A stretch of 64,000 nt of DNA. It comes from Acanthosepion esculentum. Taxonomy: Eukaryota; Mollusca; Cephalopoda; Sepiida; Sepiidae. The DNA lies in the NCBI GenBank assembly GCA_964036315.1, contig CAXIWW010000817.1:5739501-5803500 (forward strand). The letters are read 5' to 3'. Below the pieces are notes generated by a model that ran no database searches, was not told the DNA's origin, and saw only the letters and a list, made by a program, of their open reading frames with translations. The position numbers and the translations under genes were made by a program. Shown in pieces: positions 11,467-25,600 of this stretch; position 1 is the stretch's first letter, and each line of letters begins with the position of its first letter.

Positions 11467-14400
11467 CAGAAAATCCCACGCAGATGAACACCCACCAAGG
11501 AGACTGTCCCAGAAAGTCCCACGCAGACGACCCCCAACACAGGAGAAAGTCCCAGAAAGTCCCACGCAAAAGACCGCCCATCCAGGAGACAGTCACAGAA
11601 AGTCCAACGTAGACGACCCCCAGTCACAGAATGTCCCACGCTGACGAACCCCAGTCCCAGAAAGTCCCCCGCAGACGACGCCCTAATCCCAGAAAGTCCC
11701 ACGAAGACGACCCCCCAGACAGGAGACAGTCCCAGAAAGTCCCACGCAGACGACCCCCAGTCCCAGCAAGTCCCACGCAGACGAACACCCCACCCAGGTG
11801 ACATTCCAAGAAAGTCCCACGCAGACTACCTCCCGTCCCAGAAAGTCCCACGGAGACGACACCCAGTCCCAGAAAGTCTCACGCAGACCGCCCACAGTCC
11901 CAGAAACTCCCACGATGACAACCCCCCACCCAGGAGACAATCCCAGAAAGTCCCACGTAGACGACACCCAGTCCCAGAAACTCCCATGCAGAAGACCCCC
12001 CACCCAGGAGACAGACCCAGATATCCCACGCAGACGACCCTCAGTCACGGAAAGTCCCACGCAGACGAACACCCACCCAGGAGACAGTCCAAGAAAGTCC
12101 CACGTAGACGAGCCCCCACCCAGGAGACAGTCCCAGAAAGTCCCACGCAGACGACCCCAAGACAGGAGACAGTCCCAGCAAGTCCCACGCAGACGACCCC
12201 CAGTCCCAGAAAATCCCACGCAGAGGACCCCACCCAGGAGACTGTCCCAGAAAGTCCCACGCAGACGACCCGCCACCCAGGAGAGGGTCCAAGAAATTCC
12301 CACGCAGACGACCAACAGTCCCAGAAAGTCCCACGCAGAAGACCCCCCACCCAGGAGACAGTCCAAGAAAGTCCCACGCAGACGACCCCCAGTCCAAGAA
12401 TGTCCCACGCAGACGACCCCCAGTCCCAGAAAGTCCCACGCAGACGACCCCAGTACCAGAAAGTCCCACGCATACGATCCCCAGTCCCAGAAAGTCCCAC
12501 GCAGACGACACCCAGTCCCAGAAAGTCCCAAGAAGACGAACCCCAGTCCCAGAAAGTCTCACGCAGACGACACCCTACCAAGGAGACAGTCCCAGAAATT
12601 CCCACGCAGACGACCCCCACTCCCAGAAAAACTCACGCAGACGATCTCCACACAGGAAACAGTCCCAGAAAGTCCCACGCAGACAAACCGCAACCCAGGA
12701 GACAGACCCATAAAGTCCCAGGAGGACGACCCCCAGTCCGAGAAAGTCCCACGCAGACGACCCCCCACCCAGGAGACAGTCCCAGAAATTCCCAAGCAGA
12801 CGACCCCCAGTAATAGTAAGGCCCACGCAGACGACCCCCAGTCCCAGAAAGTCCCACGCAGACGACCCCATACCCACGAGACAGTCCCAGAAAGTCTCAT
12901 GCAGACGACCCCCAGTCCTAGAAAGTCCCAGGCAGACAACCCCCCACCCAGGAGACAGTCCCAGAAAGTCCCACGCAGACGACCCACAGTCCCAGAAAGT
13001 CCCACGCAGACGAACCCTAGTCCCAGCAAGTCCCACGAAGACGACCCACAACAAGGAGACAGTCCCAGAAAGTCCCTCGCAGACGACCCCCAGTCCCAGA
13101 AAATCCCACGCAGATGAACACCCACCAAGGAGACTGTCCCAGAAAGTCCCACGCAGACGACCCCCAACACAGGAGAAAGTCCCAGAAAGTCCCACGCAAA
13201 AGACCGCCCATCCAGGAGACAGTCACAGAAAGTCCAACGTAGACGACCCCCAGTCACAGAATGTCCCACGCTGACGAACCCCAGTCCCAGAAAGTCCCCC
13301 GCAGACGACGCCCTAATCCCAGAAAGTCCCACGAAGACGACCCCCCAGACAGGAGACAGTCCCAGAAAGTCCCACGCAGACGACCCCCAGTCCCAGCAAG
13401 TCCCACGCAGACGAACACCCCATCCAGGTGACATTCCAAGAAAGTCCCACGCAGACTACCTCCCGTCCCAGAAAGTCCCACGCAGACGACACCCAGTCCC
13501 AGAAAGTCTCACGCAGACCGCCCACAGTCCCAGAAACTCCCACGATGACAACCCCCCACCCAGGAGAGAGTCCCAGAAAGACCCACGCAGACGACCCCCA
13601 GTCCCAGAAAGTCCCACGCATACGACCCAACACCCAGGAGACAATCCCAGAAAGTCCCACGTAGACGACACCCAGTCCCAGAAACTCCCATGCAGAAGAC
13701 CCCCCACCCAGGAGACAGACCCAGATATCCCACGCAGACGACCCTCAGTCACGGAAAGTCCCACGCAGACGAACACCCACCCAGGAGACAGTCCAAGAAA
13801 GTCCCACGTAGACGAGCCCCCACCCAGGAGACAGTCCCAGAAAGTCCCACGCAGACGACCCCAAGACAGGAGACAGTCCCAGCAAGTCCCACGCAGACGA
13901 CCCCCAGTCCCAGAAAATCCCACGCAGAGGACCCCACCCAGGAGACTGTCCCAGAAAGTCCCACGCAGACGACCCGCCACCCAGGAGAGGGTCCAAGAAA
14001 TTCCCACGCAGACGACCAACAGTCCCAGAAAGTCCCACGCAGAAGACCCCCCACCCAGGAGACAGTCCAAGAAAGTCCCACGCAGACGACCCCCAGTCCA
14101 AGAATGTCCCACGCAGACGACCCCCAGTCCCAGAAAGTCCCACGCAGACGACCCCAGTACCAGAAAGTCCCACGCATACGATCCCCAGTCCCAGAAAGTC
14201 CCACGCAGACGACACCCAGTCCCAGAAAGTCCCAAGAAGACGAACCCCAGTCCCAGAAAGTCTCACGCAGACGACACCCTACCAAGGAGACAGTCCCAGA
14301 AATTCCCACGCAGACGACCCCCACTCCCAGAAAAACTCACGCAGACGATCTCCACACAGGAGACAGTCCCAGAAAGTCCCACGCAGACAAACCGCAACCC

Positions 14401-14800
14401 AGGAGACAGACCCATAAAGTCCCAGGAGGACGACCCCCAGTCCGAGAAAGTCCCACGCAGACGACCCCCCACCCAGGAGACAGTCCCAGAAATTCCCAAG
14501 CAGACGACCCCCAGTAATAGTAAGTCCCACGCAGACGACCCCCAGTCCCAGAAAGTCCCACGCAGACGACCCCATACCCACGAGACAGTCCCAGAAAGTC
14601 TCATGCAGACGACCCCCAGTCCTAGAAAGTCCCAGGCAGACAACCCCCCACCCAGGAGACAGTCCCAGAAAGTCCCACGCAGACGACCCACAGTCCCAGA
14701 AAGTCCCACGCAGACGAACCCTAGTCCCAGCAAGTCCCACGAAGACGACCCACAACAAGGAGACAGTCCCAGAAAGTCCCTCGCAGACGACCCCCAGTCC
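11467..14800 (+). repeat. 1.63/1.70-kb tandem duplication in D
   Basis: Unit 1 is about 11467-13096 (1630 bp) and unit 2 about 13097-14800 (1704 bp). The offset is 1630 bp up to about 13560 and 1704 bp after it. The 74-bp difference is extra sequence near 13567-13640 in unit 2, the length of one 31-bp plus one 43-bp monomer. Long stretches look identical, for example 11986-12800 against 13690-14504, with rare differences such as taaggccc versus taagtccc near 12813 and 14517. Identical open frames in the two units are a by-product of the duplication. Confidence 0.9.
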
Positions 14801-17800
14801 CAGAAGGTCCCACGCAGACGACCTCCAGTCCCAGAAAGTGCCACGCAGACGACACCCTACTAAGGAGACAGTCCAAGAAAATCCCATGCAGACGACCCCC
14901 AGTCCAAGAAAAACCCACGCAGAGGATCCCCACCCAGGAGACTGTCCCAGAAAGTCTCACGCAGACGACCCGCCACCAAGGAGAGGGTCCCAGAAATTCC
15001 CACGCAGACGACCTCCAGTCCCAGAAAGTGCCACGCAGACGACACCCTTCCAAGGAGACAGTCCAAGAAAGTCCTATGCAGACGACCCCCAGTCCAAGAA
15101 AAACCCACGCAGAGGATCCCCACCCAGGAGACTGTCCAAGAAAGTCCCACGCAGACGACCCCCACTAGGAGAAAGTCCCACTTAGACGGCCCCCAGTCCA
15201 AGAATGTCCCACGCAGACGAACCCAGTCCCAGAAAGTCCCACGCTGACAAACCCCCACCCAGGAGACAGTCCCAGAAAGACCCACGCAGACGACCCCCAG
15301 TCACAGAAAGTCCCACGCAGACGACCCCCAGTATAAGAAAGTCCCAAGAAGACGAACCCCAGTCCCAGAAAGTCTCACGCAGACGACACCCTACCAAGGA
15401 GACAGTACCAGAAATTCCCACGCAGACGACCCCCACTCCCAGAAAAACTCACGCAGACGATCTCCACACAGGAGACAGTCCCAGAAAGTCCCACGCAGAC
15501 AAACCGCAACCCAGGAGACAGACCCATAAAGTCCCAGGAGGACGACCCCCAGTCCGAGAAAGTCCCACGCATACGACCCCCCACCCAGGAGACAGTCCCA
15601 GAAATTCCCAAGCAGACGACCCCCAGTAATAGTAAGTCCCACGCAGACGACCCCCAGTCCCAGAAAGTCCCACGCAGACGACACCCAGTCCCAGAAAGTC
15701 CCAAAGAGACGACCCCCAGTCCCAGAAAGTCTCACGCAGACGACACCCTACCAAGGAGACAGTCCCAGAAAGACCCACGCAGACGACCCCCACTCCCAGA
15801 AAAACCCACGCAGACGATCCCCACCCAGGAGACAGTCCCAGAAAGTCCCACGCAGACGAACCGCCACCCAGGAGACAGACCCATAAAGTCCCACGAGGAC
15901 GACCCCCAGTCCGAGAAAGTCCCACGCAGACGACCCCCACCATGGAGACACTCCCAGAAATTCCCATGCAAACGAACCCCCACCAAGGAGACAGAAACAG
16001 ATATCCTCAGAAACAGATATCTCACGCAGACGACACCCTACCAAGGAGACACTGCCAGAAATTCCCACGTAGACGACCCCCAATCCAAGAAAGTCCCACG
16101 CAGACGATCCCCACCCAGGAGCAAGTCCCACGCAGACGACCCCCCACCAAGGAGACAGTCCCAGAAAGTCCCACGCAGACGACCCCCAGTCCCAGAAAGT
16201 CCGACGCAGACGACCCCCAGTCCCAGAAAGTCTCACGCAGACGACCCCCCACTCAGGAGACAGTCCAAGAAAGTCCTACGCAGACGACCCCCCCACCTAG
16301 GAGACAGTCCCAGAAAGTCCCACGCAGACGACCCCCAGTCCCAGAAAGTCCGACTCAGACGACCCCAGTCCCAGAATGTCCCACACAGACGACCCCCCAC
16401 CCAGGAGTCAGTCCCAGAAAGTCCCACACAGACGACCCCCAGTCCCTGAAAGTCCCACGCAGACGACACCCCAGACAGGAGACAGGAGACAGTCCAAGAA
16501 CGACCCCCAGTCCCAGAAAGTCTCACGCAGACGACCCCCCACTCACGAGACAGTCCAAGAAAGTCCTACGCAGACGACCCCCCCCCACCCAGGAGACTGT
16601 CCCAGAAAGTCCCACGCAGACAACCCCCAGTCCCAGAAAGTCCCACTCAGACGACGCCCCAGTCCCAAAAAGTCCCCCGCAGACGACCCTCCACCCAGGA
16701 GACAGTCCAAGAAAGTCCTACGCAGGCGACCCTCCCACCCAGGAGACAGTCCCAGAAAGTCCCACGCAGACGACTCCCATTCCCAGAAAGTCCCACGTAG
16801 ACGACCCCCACCCAGGAGACAGTCCCAGAAAGTCCCACGCAGACGACCCCCCACCCTGGAGACAGTACCAGAAAGTCCCACGGAGACGACCCCTTACCCT
16901 GGAGAGAGTACCAGAAAGTCCCACGCAGACGACCCCCCCCAGACAGGAGAAAGTCACAGAACGTCCCACGCAGACGACCCCCCACACAGGAGACAGTCCA
17001 AAAAAGTCCTACGCAGGCGAGCCCCCATCCAGGAGACAGTCCCAGAAAGACCCACGGAGACGACCCCCAGTCCCAGAAAGTTCCACGCAGACGACCCCCA
17101 GTCCCAGAAAGTCCCACGCAGATGACCCCCAGTCCCACAAGGTCCCACGCAGACGACCCCCCACCCAGCAGACACTTCCCAGAAAGTCCCACGCAGACGA
17201 CACCGAGTCCCAGAAAGTCCCTAGTAGACGACACCCTGTCCCAGAAATTCCCACGCAGACGACCCCCCACCCAGGCGACAGTACCAGAAAGTCCAAAACA
17301 GACGACCCCCACCCAGTAGACAGTCCCAGAAAGTCCCACGCAGACAACCCCCCACCCAGGAGACTCTCACAGAAAGTCCCACTCACACGACCCCACTCCC
17401 AGAATGTCCCACGCAGACCACCCCCAGTCACAGAAAGTCCCACGCAGACGACCCCCCACCCAGCAGACATATCCCCGAAAGTCCCACGCAGACGACACCC
17501 AGTCCCAGAAAGTCCCACGCAGACGACCCCCAGTCTCAGAAAGTCCCACGCAGACGACCCCCCACACAGGAGACAGTACAAGAAATTCCTACGCAGACGA
17601 CCCCCCACCCAGGAGACAGTCCCAGAAATTCCCACGCAGACGACCCCCAGTCCCAGAAAGTCCGACGCAGACGACCCCCAGTCCCAGAAAGTCTCACGCA
17701 GAAGACCCCCCACTCAGGAGACAGTCCAAGAAAGTCCTACGCAGACGACCCCCCCACCTAGGAGACAGTCCCAGAAAGTCCCACGCAGACGACCCCCAGT

Positions 17801-18069
17801 CCCAGAAAGTCCGACTCAGACGACCCCAGTCCCAGAAGGTCCCACACAGACGACCCCCCACCAAGGAGTCAGTCCCAGAAAGTCCCACACAGACGACCCC
17901 AAATCCCTGAAATTCCCACGCAGACGACCCCTCACCCTGGAGACAGTACCAGAAAGTCCCACGCAGACGACACCCCAGACAGGAGACAGGAGACAGTCCA
18001 AGAACGACCCCCAGTCCCAGAAAGTCTCACGCAGACGATCCCCCACAAACGAGACTGTCCCAGAAATTC
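14801..18069 (+). repeat. D mosaic with further partial copies of the preceding unit
   Basis: About 15335-15665 matches 12521-12849 (offset about 2816), sharing tctcacgcagacgacaccct, the actcacgc variant and the ccagtaatag variant. About 15725-15945 is a further, more diverged version. At 16008 and 16017 the rare agatat motif occurs twice, a small local duplication. The rest is ordinary 31/43-bp D without an obvious long period. The 791-codon open frame at 15942-18317 is repeat translation. Confidence 0.75.
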
Positions 18070-19890
18070 CCACGCAGACGACCCCCAGTCCCAGAAAGTC
18101 CCACGCAGACGACCCCCCACCCAGGAGACAGTACAAGAAAGTCCTACGCAGACGACCCCCCACCCAGGAGACAGTCACAGAAAGTCCCACGCAGACGACC
18201 CCCAGTCCCAGAAAGTCCGACGCAGACGACCCAAGTCCCAGAAAGTCCCACGCAGACGACCCCCCACCCAGGAGACAGTCCAAGAAAGTCCTACGCAGAC
18301 GACCCCCCACCAAATAGACAGTCCCAGAAAGTCCCACGCAGACGACCCCCAGTCCCAGAAAGTCCCACTCAGACGACCCCCAGTCCCAGAAAGTCCCAAA
18401 CAGACGACCCCCCACCCAGGAGTCAGTCCCAGAAAGTCCCACGCAGACGACCCCTGTCCCAGAAATTCCCACGCAGACGACCCCCCACCCTGGAGACAGT
18501 ACCAGAAAGTCCCACGCAGACGACCCCCCAGACAGGAGACAGTCCAAGAAAGTCCCACGCAGACCATCCCCAATCCCAGAAAATCCCACGCAGACGACCC
18601 CCCACCCAGGAGACAGTCCAAGAAAGTCCTACGCAGACGACCCCCCACCCAGGAGACAGTCCCAGAAAGTCCAACGCAGACGACCCCAATTCCCAGAAAG
18701 TCCCACGCAGACGACCCCTCACCCAGGAGACGCAGATGACCCACCAGACAGGAGACAGTCCCAGATAGTCCCACGCAGACGACCCACCAGACAGGAGACA
18801 CTCCTACGCAGATGACCCCCCACACAGGAGAAAATCCCAGAAAGTCCACGCAGACGACCCCCAGTACAAGAAAGTCCCACGCAGATAACCCCCAGTCCCA
18901 GAAGGTCCCACGCCGACGACCCCCAATCTAGGAGACTGTCCAAGAAAGTCCGAACAGTCGACACCCCACCCAGGAGACAGTCCCAGAAAGTCCCACGCAG
19001 ACGACCCCAATTCCCAGAAAGTCCCACGCAGACGATCCCCAGTCCCAAAAAGGCCCCTTCAGACGACCCACCACCCAGGAGACAGTCCCAGAAAGTCCTA
19101 CTCAGACGACCCCCATTCCCAGAAAGTCCCACGCAGACGACCCCCCACCCAGGAGACAGTCCCAGAAAGTCCGACGCAGACGGCCCCCACCCAGGAGACA
19201 GTCACAGAAAGTCCCACGCAGACGACACCCAGCCCAGGAGACAGTCCCAGAAAGTCCCATGCAGACGACCTCCAGTCCCAGAAAGTCCCACGCAGACGAC
19301 CCCCACCCAGGAGACAGTCCCAGAAAGTCCCACGCAGACGATCCCCAGTCCCAGAAAGTCCCACGCAGATGACCCCCAGTCCCACAAAGTCCCACGCAGA
19401 CGACCCCCCATCCAGCAGACATTTCCCAGAAAGTCCCACGAAGACGACCCCCAGTCCCAGAAAGTCCCACGCAGACGACCCCCACCCAGGAGACAGTCCC
19501 AGAAAGTCCCACGCAGACGACCCCAAGTCCCAGAAAGTCCCAAACAGACGACACCCACTCCCACAAAATCCGACGCAGACGACCCCCAGTCCCAGAAAGT
19601 CTTAAACAGACGCCCCCCACCCAGGAGACAGTCCAAGAAAGTCCCACGCAGACGCCCCCCAGGAGACAGTCCCAGAGAATCCCAAAAAGACGACCCCCCA
19701 CCCAGGAGACTGTCCCAGAAAGTCCCACGAAGACGACCCCAGTCCCACAATGTCCCACGCAGACGACCCCCCACCTAGCAGACATTTCCCAGAAAGTCCC
19801 ACGCAGACGACACCCAGTCCCAGAAAGTCCCGCGAAGACGACCCCCAGTCACAGAAAGTCCCATGCAGACGACCCCCAGTCCCAGAAATT
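18070..19890 (+). repeat. Partial copy of the 2.39-kb D unit
   Basis: Matches about 21400-23220 at an offset near 3330 bp, including rare landmarks such as caccaaatagacag (18307 region), acgcagatgacccaccagac (18730 region), gaacagtcgacacccc (18950 region) and cagcagacatttcccag (19410 and 19775 regions). On its right it continues like the sequence after the last full copy (cctagaagacagtcccacat at 19912 and 25634), so it has the flank of one unit and the body of another, as unequal exchange would give. Confidence 0.82.
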
Positions 19891-20809
19891 CCCACGCTGA
19901 CGACCCACCACCTAGAAGACAGTCCCACATAGTTCCACGCAGACGACCCCCACCCAGGAGACAGTCCCAGAAAGACCCACGCAGACGACCACCCAGACAG
20001 GAGACAGTCCCAGAAAGTCCCACGCAGACGAAACCCAGTCACAGAAAGTCCCACGCAGACGACCCCCCACCCAGGAGACAGTCCAAGAAAGTCCTACGCA
20101 GGCGACCCTCCCGCCCAGGAGACAGTCCAAGAAAGTCCCACGCAGAAGACCCCCTGTCCCAGAAAGTCCCACGCAGACGACCCCCCAGCCTGGGGACAGT
20201 ACCAGAAAGTCCCACGGAGACGACCCCGCACTCTGGAGAGAGTACCAGCAAGTCCCACGCAGACGACCCCCCAGACAGGAGACAGTCACAGAACGTCCCA
20301 CGCAGACGACACCCAGTCACAGAAAGTCCCACGCAGACGACCCCCCACCCAGGAGACAGTCCAAGAAAGTTCCACGCAGACGACCCCCAGTCCCAGAAAG
20401 TCCCACGCAGATGACCCCCAGTCCCACAAGGTCCCACGCAGACGACCCCCCACCCAGCAGACACTTCCCAGAAAGTCCCACGCAGACGACACCGAGTCCC
20501 AGAAAGTCCCTAGTAGACGACCCCCTGTCCCAGAAATTCCCACGCAGACGACCCCCACCCAGGCGACAGTACCAGAAAGTCCAAAACAGACGACCCCCAC
20601 CCAGGAGACAGTCCCAGAAAGTCCCACGCAGACGACCCCCAACCCAGGAGACTCTCACAGAAAGTCCCACTCACACGACCCCACTCCCAGAATGTCCCAG
20701 GCAGACCACCCCCAGTCACAGAAAGTCCCACGCAGACGACCCCCCACCCAGGAGACAGTCCAAGAAAGTCCCACGCAGACGACCCCCAGTCCCAGAAAGT
20801 CCCACGCAG

Positions 20810-23800
20810 ACGACCCCCAGTCCCAGAAAGTCCCACGCAGACGACCCCCAGTCCAAGAAAGCCCACGCAGACGATCCCCCACCCAGGAGACAGTCCAAGA
20901 AAGTCCCACGCAGACGACCCCCAGTCCCAGAAAGTCCCACGCAGACGACCCCCAGTCCAAGAAAGTCCCACACAGACGACCCCCCACCCAGGAGTCAATC
21001 CCCGAAAGTCCCACGCAGACGACCCCCTGTCCCAGAAATTCCCACGCAGACCACCCCCCACCCAGGAGACAGTCCCAGAAAGTCCCACGCAGACGACCCC
21101 CCACCCAGGAGACAGTACCAAAAATCCCACGCAGAGGACCCCCAGTCCCACAAATTCCCACGCAGACGACCCCCAGTCCCAGAAAGTCCCACGTAGATGA
21201 CCCCCAGTCCCACAAAGTCCCACGCAGACGACCCCCCACCCAGCAGACATTTCCGAGGAAGTCCCACGCAGACGACACCCAGTCCCAGAAAGTCACACGC
21301 AGACCACCCCCAGTCACAGAAAGTCCCACGCAGACGAACCCCAGTCCCAGAAAGTCCCATGCAGACGACACACCACCTAGAAGACAGTCCCAAAATCCAC
21401 GCAGACGACCCCCAGTCCCAGAAAGTCCCACGCAGACGACCCCCCACCCAGGAGACAGTACAAGAAAGTCCTACGCAGACGACCCCCCCACCCAGGAGAC
21501 AGTCACAGAAAGTCCCACGCAGACGACCCCCAGTCCCAGAAAGTCCGACGCAGACGACCCAAGTCCCAGAAAGTCCCACGCAGACGACCCCCCACCCAGG
21601 AAACAGTCCAAGAAAGTCCTACGCAGACGACCCCCCACCAAATAGACAGTCCCATAAAGTCCCACGCAGACGACCCCCAGTCCCAGAAAGTCCCACTCAG
21701 ACGACCCCCAGTCCCAGAAAGTCCCACACAGACGACCCCCCACCCAGGAATCAGTCCCAGAAATTCCCACGCAGACGACCCCCTGTCCCAGAAATTCCCA
21801 CGCAGACGACCCCCCACCATGGAGACAGTACCAGAAAGTCCCACGCAGACGACCCCCCAGACAGGAGACAGTCCAAGAAAGTCCCACGCAGACCATCCCC
21901 AATCCCAGAAAATCCCACGCAGACGACCCCCCACCCAGGAGACAGTCCAAGAAAGTCCTACGCAGACGACCCCCCACCCAGGAGACAGTCCCAGAAAGTC
22001 CAACGCAGACGACCCCCATTCCCAGAAAGTCCCACGCAGACGACCCCTCACCCAGGAGACGCAGATGACCCACCAGACAGGAGACAGTCCCAGATAGTCC
22101 CACGCAGACGACCCACCAGACAGGAGACACTCCTACGTAGATGACCCCCCACACAGGAGAAAATCCCAGAAAGTCCACGCAGACGACCCCCAGAACAAGA
22201 AAGTCCCACGCAGATAACCCCCAGTCCCAGAAGGTCCCACGCCGACGACCCCCAATCTAGGAGACGGTCCAAGAAAGTCCGAACAGTCGACACCCCACCC
22301 AGGAGACAGTCCCAGAAAGTCCCACGCAGACGACCCCAATTCGCAGAAAGTCCCACGCAGACGATCCCCAGTCCCAAAAAGGCCCCTTCAGACGACCCAC
22401 CACCCAGAAGACAGTCCCAGAAAGTCCTACTCAGACGACCCCCATTCCCAGAAAGTCCCACGCAGACGACCCCCCACCCAGGAGACAGTCCCAGAAAGTC
22501 CGACGCAGACGGCCCCCACCCAGGAGACAGTCACAGAAAGTCCCACGCAGACGACACCCAGCCCAGGAGACAGTCCCAGAAAGTCCCATGCAGACGACCT
22601 CCAGTCCCAGAAAGTCCCACGCAGACGACCCCCACCCAGGAGACAGTCCCAGAAAGTCCCACGCAGACGATCCCCAGTCCCAGAAAGTCCCACGCAGATG
22701 ACCCCCAGTCCCACAAAGTCCCACGCAGACGACCCCCCATCCAGCAGACATTTCCCAGAAAGTCCCACGAAGACGACCCCCAGTCCCAGAAAGTCCCACG
22801 CAGACGACCCCCACCCAGAAGACAGTCCCAGAAAGTCCCACGCAGACGACCCCAAGTCCCAGAAAGTCCCAAACAGACGACACCCACTCCCACAAAATCC
22901 CACGCAGACGACCCCCAGTCCCAGAAAGTCTTAAACAGACGACCCCCCACCCAGGAGACAGTCCAAGAAAGTCCCACGCAGACGCCCCCCAGGAGACAGT
23001 CCCAGAGAATCCCAAAAAGACGACCCCCCACCCAGGAGACTGTCCCAGAAAGTCCCACGAAGACGACCCCCAGTCACACAATGTCCCACGCAGACGACCC
23101 CCCACCTAGCAGACATTTTCCAGAAAGTCCCACGCAGACGACACCCAGTCCCAGAAAGTCCCGCGAAGACGACCCCCAGTCACAGAAAGTCCCATGCAGA
23201 CGACCCCCAGTCCCAGAAAGTCCCACGCAGACGACCCCCAGTCCAAGAAAGCCCACGCAGACGACCCCCCACCCAGGAGACAGTCCAAGAAAGTCCCACG
23301 CAGACGACCCCCAGTCCCAGAAAGTCCCACGCAGACGACCCCCAGTCCAAGAAAGTCCCACACAGACGACCCCCCACCCAGGAGTCAATACCCGAAAGTC
23401 CCACGCAGACGACCCCCTGTCCCAGAAATTCCCACGCAGACGACCCCCCACCCAGGAGACAGTCCCAGAAAGTCCCGGGCAGACGACCACCCACCCAGGA
23501 GACAGTACCAAAAATCCCACGCAGAGGACCCCCAGTCCCACAAATTCCCACGCAGACGACCCCCAGTCCCAGAAAGTCCCACGTAGATGACCCCCAGTCC
23601 CACAAAGTCCCACGCAGACGACCCCCCACCCAGCAGACATTTCCGAGGAAGTCCCACGCAGACGACACCCAGTCCCAGAAAGTCACACGCAGACCACCCC
23701 CAGTCACAGAAAGTCCCACGCAGACGAACCCCAGTCCCAGAAAGTCCCATGCAGACGACCCACCACCTAGAAGACAGTCCCAAAATCCCACGCAGACGAC

Positions 23801-25600
23801 CCCCAGTCCCAGAAAGTCCCACGCAGACGACCCCCCACCCAGGAGACAGTACAAGAAAGTCCTACGCAGACGACCCCCCCACCCAGGAGACAGTCACAGA
23901 AAGTCCCACGCAGACGACCCCCAGTCCCAGAAAGTCCGACGCAGACGACCCAAGTCCCAGAAAGTCCCACGCAGACGACCCCCCACCCAGGAAACAGTCC
24001 AAGAAAGTCCTACGCAGACGACCCCCCACCAAATAGACAGTCCCATAAAGTCCCACGCAGACGACCCCCAGTCCCAGAAAGTCCCACTCAGACGACCCCC
24101 AGTCCCAGAAAGTCCCACACAGACGACCCCCCACCCAGGAATCAGTCCCAGAAATTCCCACGCAGACGACCCCCTCTCCCAGAAATTCCCACGCAGACGA
24201 CCCCCCACCCTGGAGACAGTACCAGAAAGTCCCACGCAGACGACCCCCCAGACAGGAGACAGTCCAAGAAAGTCCCACGCAGACCATCCCCAATCCCAGA
24301 AAATCCCACGCAGACGACCCCCCACCCAGGAGACAGTCCAAGAAAGTCCTACGCAGACGACCCCCCACCCAGGAGACAGTCCCAGAAAGTCCAACGCAGA
24401 CGACCCCCATTCCCAGAAAGTCCCACGCAGACGACCCCTCACCCAGGAGACGCAGATGACCCACCAGACAGGAGACAGTCCCAGATAGTCCCACGCAGAC
24501 GACCCACCAGACAGGAGACACTCCTACGTAGATGACCCCCCACACAGGAGAAAATCCCAGAAAGTCCACGCAGACGACCCCCAGTACAAGAAAGTCCCAC
24601 GCAGATAACCCCCAGTCCCAGAAGGTCCCACGCCGACGACCCCCAATCTAGGAGACGGTCCAAGAAAGTCCGAACAGTCGACACCCCACCCAGGAGACAG
24701 TCCCAGAAAGTCCCACGCAGACGACCCCAATTCCCAGAAAGTCCCACGCAGACGATCCCCAGTCCCAAAAAGGCCCCTTCAGACGACCCACCACCCAGAA
24801 GACAGTCCCAGAAAGTCCTACTCAGACGACCCCCATTCCCAGAAAGTCCCACGCAGACGACCCCCCACCCAGGAGACAGTCCCAGAAAGTCCGACGCAGA
24901 CGGCCCCCACCCAGGAGACAGTCACAGAAAGTCCCACGCAGACGACACCCAGCCCAGGAGACAGTCCCAGAAAGTCCCATGCAGACGACCTCCAGTCCCA
25001 GAAAGTCCCACGCAGACGACCCCCACCCAGGAGACAGTCCCAGAAAGTCCCACGCAGACGATCCCCAGTCCCAGAAAGTCCCACGCAGATGACCCCCAGT
25101 CCCACAAAGTCCCACGCAGACGACCCCCCATCCAGCAGACATTTCCCAGAAAGTCCCACGAAGACGACCCCCAGTCCCAGAAAGTCCCACGCAGACGACC
25201 CCCACCCAGAAGACAGTCCCAGAAAGTCCCACGCAGACGACCCCAAGTCCCAGAAAGTCCCAAACAGACGACACCCACTCCCACAAAATCCCACGCAGAC
25301 GACCCCCAGTCCCAGAAAGTCTTAAACAGACGACCCCCCACCCAGGAGACAGTCCAAGAAAGTCCCACGCAGACGCCCCCCAGGAGACAGTCCCAGAGAA
25401 TCCCAAAAAGACGACCCCCCACCCAGGAGACTGTCCCAGAAAGTCCCACGAAGACGACCCCCAGTCACACAATGTCCCACGCAGACGACCCCCCACCTAG
25501 CAGACATTTTCCAGAAAGTCCCACGCAGACGACACCCAGTCCCAGAAAGTCCCGCGAAGACGACCCCCAGTCACAGAAAGTCCCATGCAGACGACCCCCA
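20810..25600 (+). repeat. 2.39-kb tandem duplication in D
   Basis: Unit 1 is about 20810-23199 and unit 2 about 23200-25600. The offset is 2390 bp, then 2391 bp after a one-base difference (aaaatccacg near 21393, aaaatcccacg near 23784). Very few other differences are visible, for example ccaccatggagac near 21812 versus ccaccctggagac near 24203. With the partial copy at 18070-19890 this makes about 2.7 copies. This is one of the youngest-looking expansions in the left arm. Confidence 0.88.
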
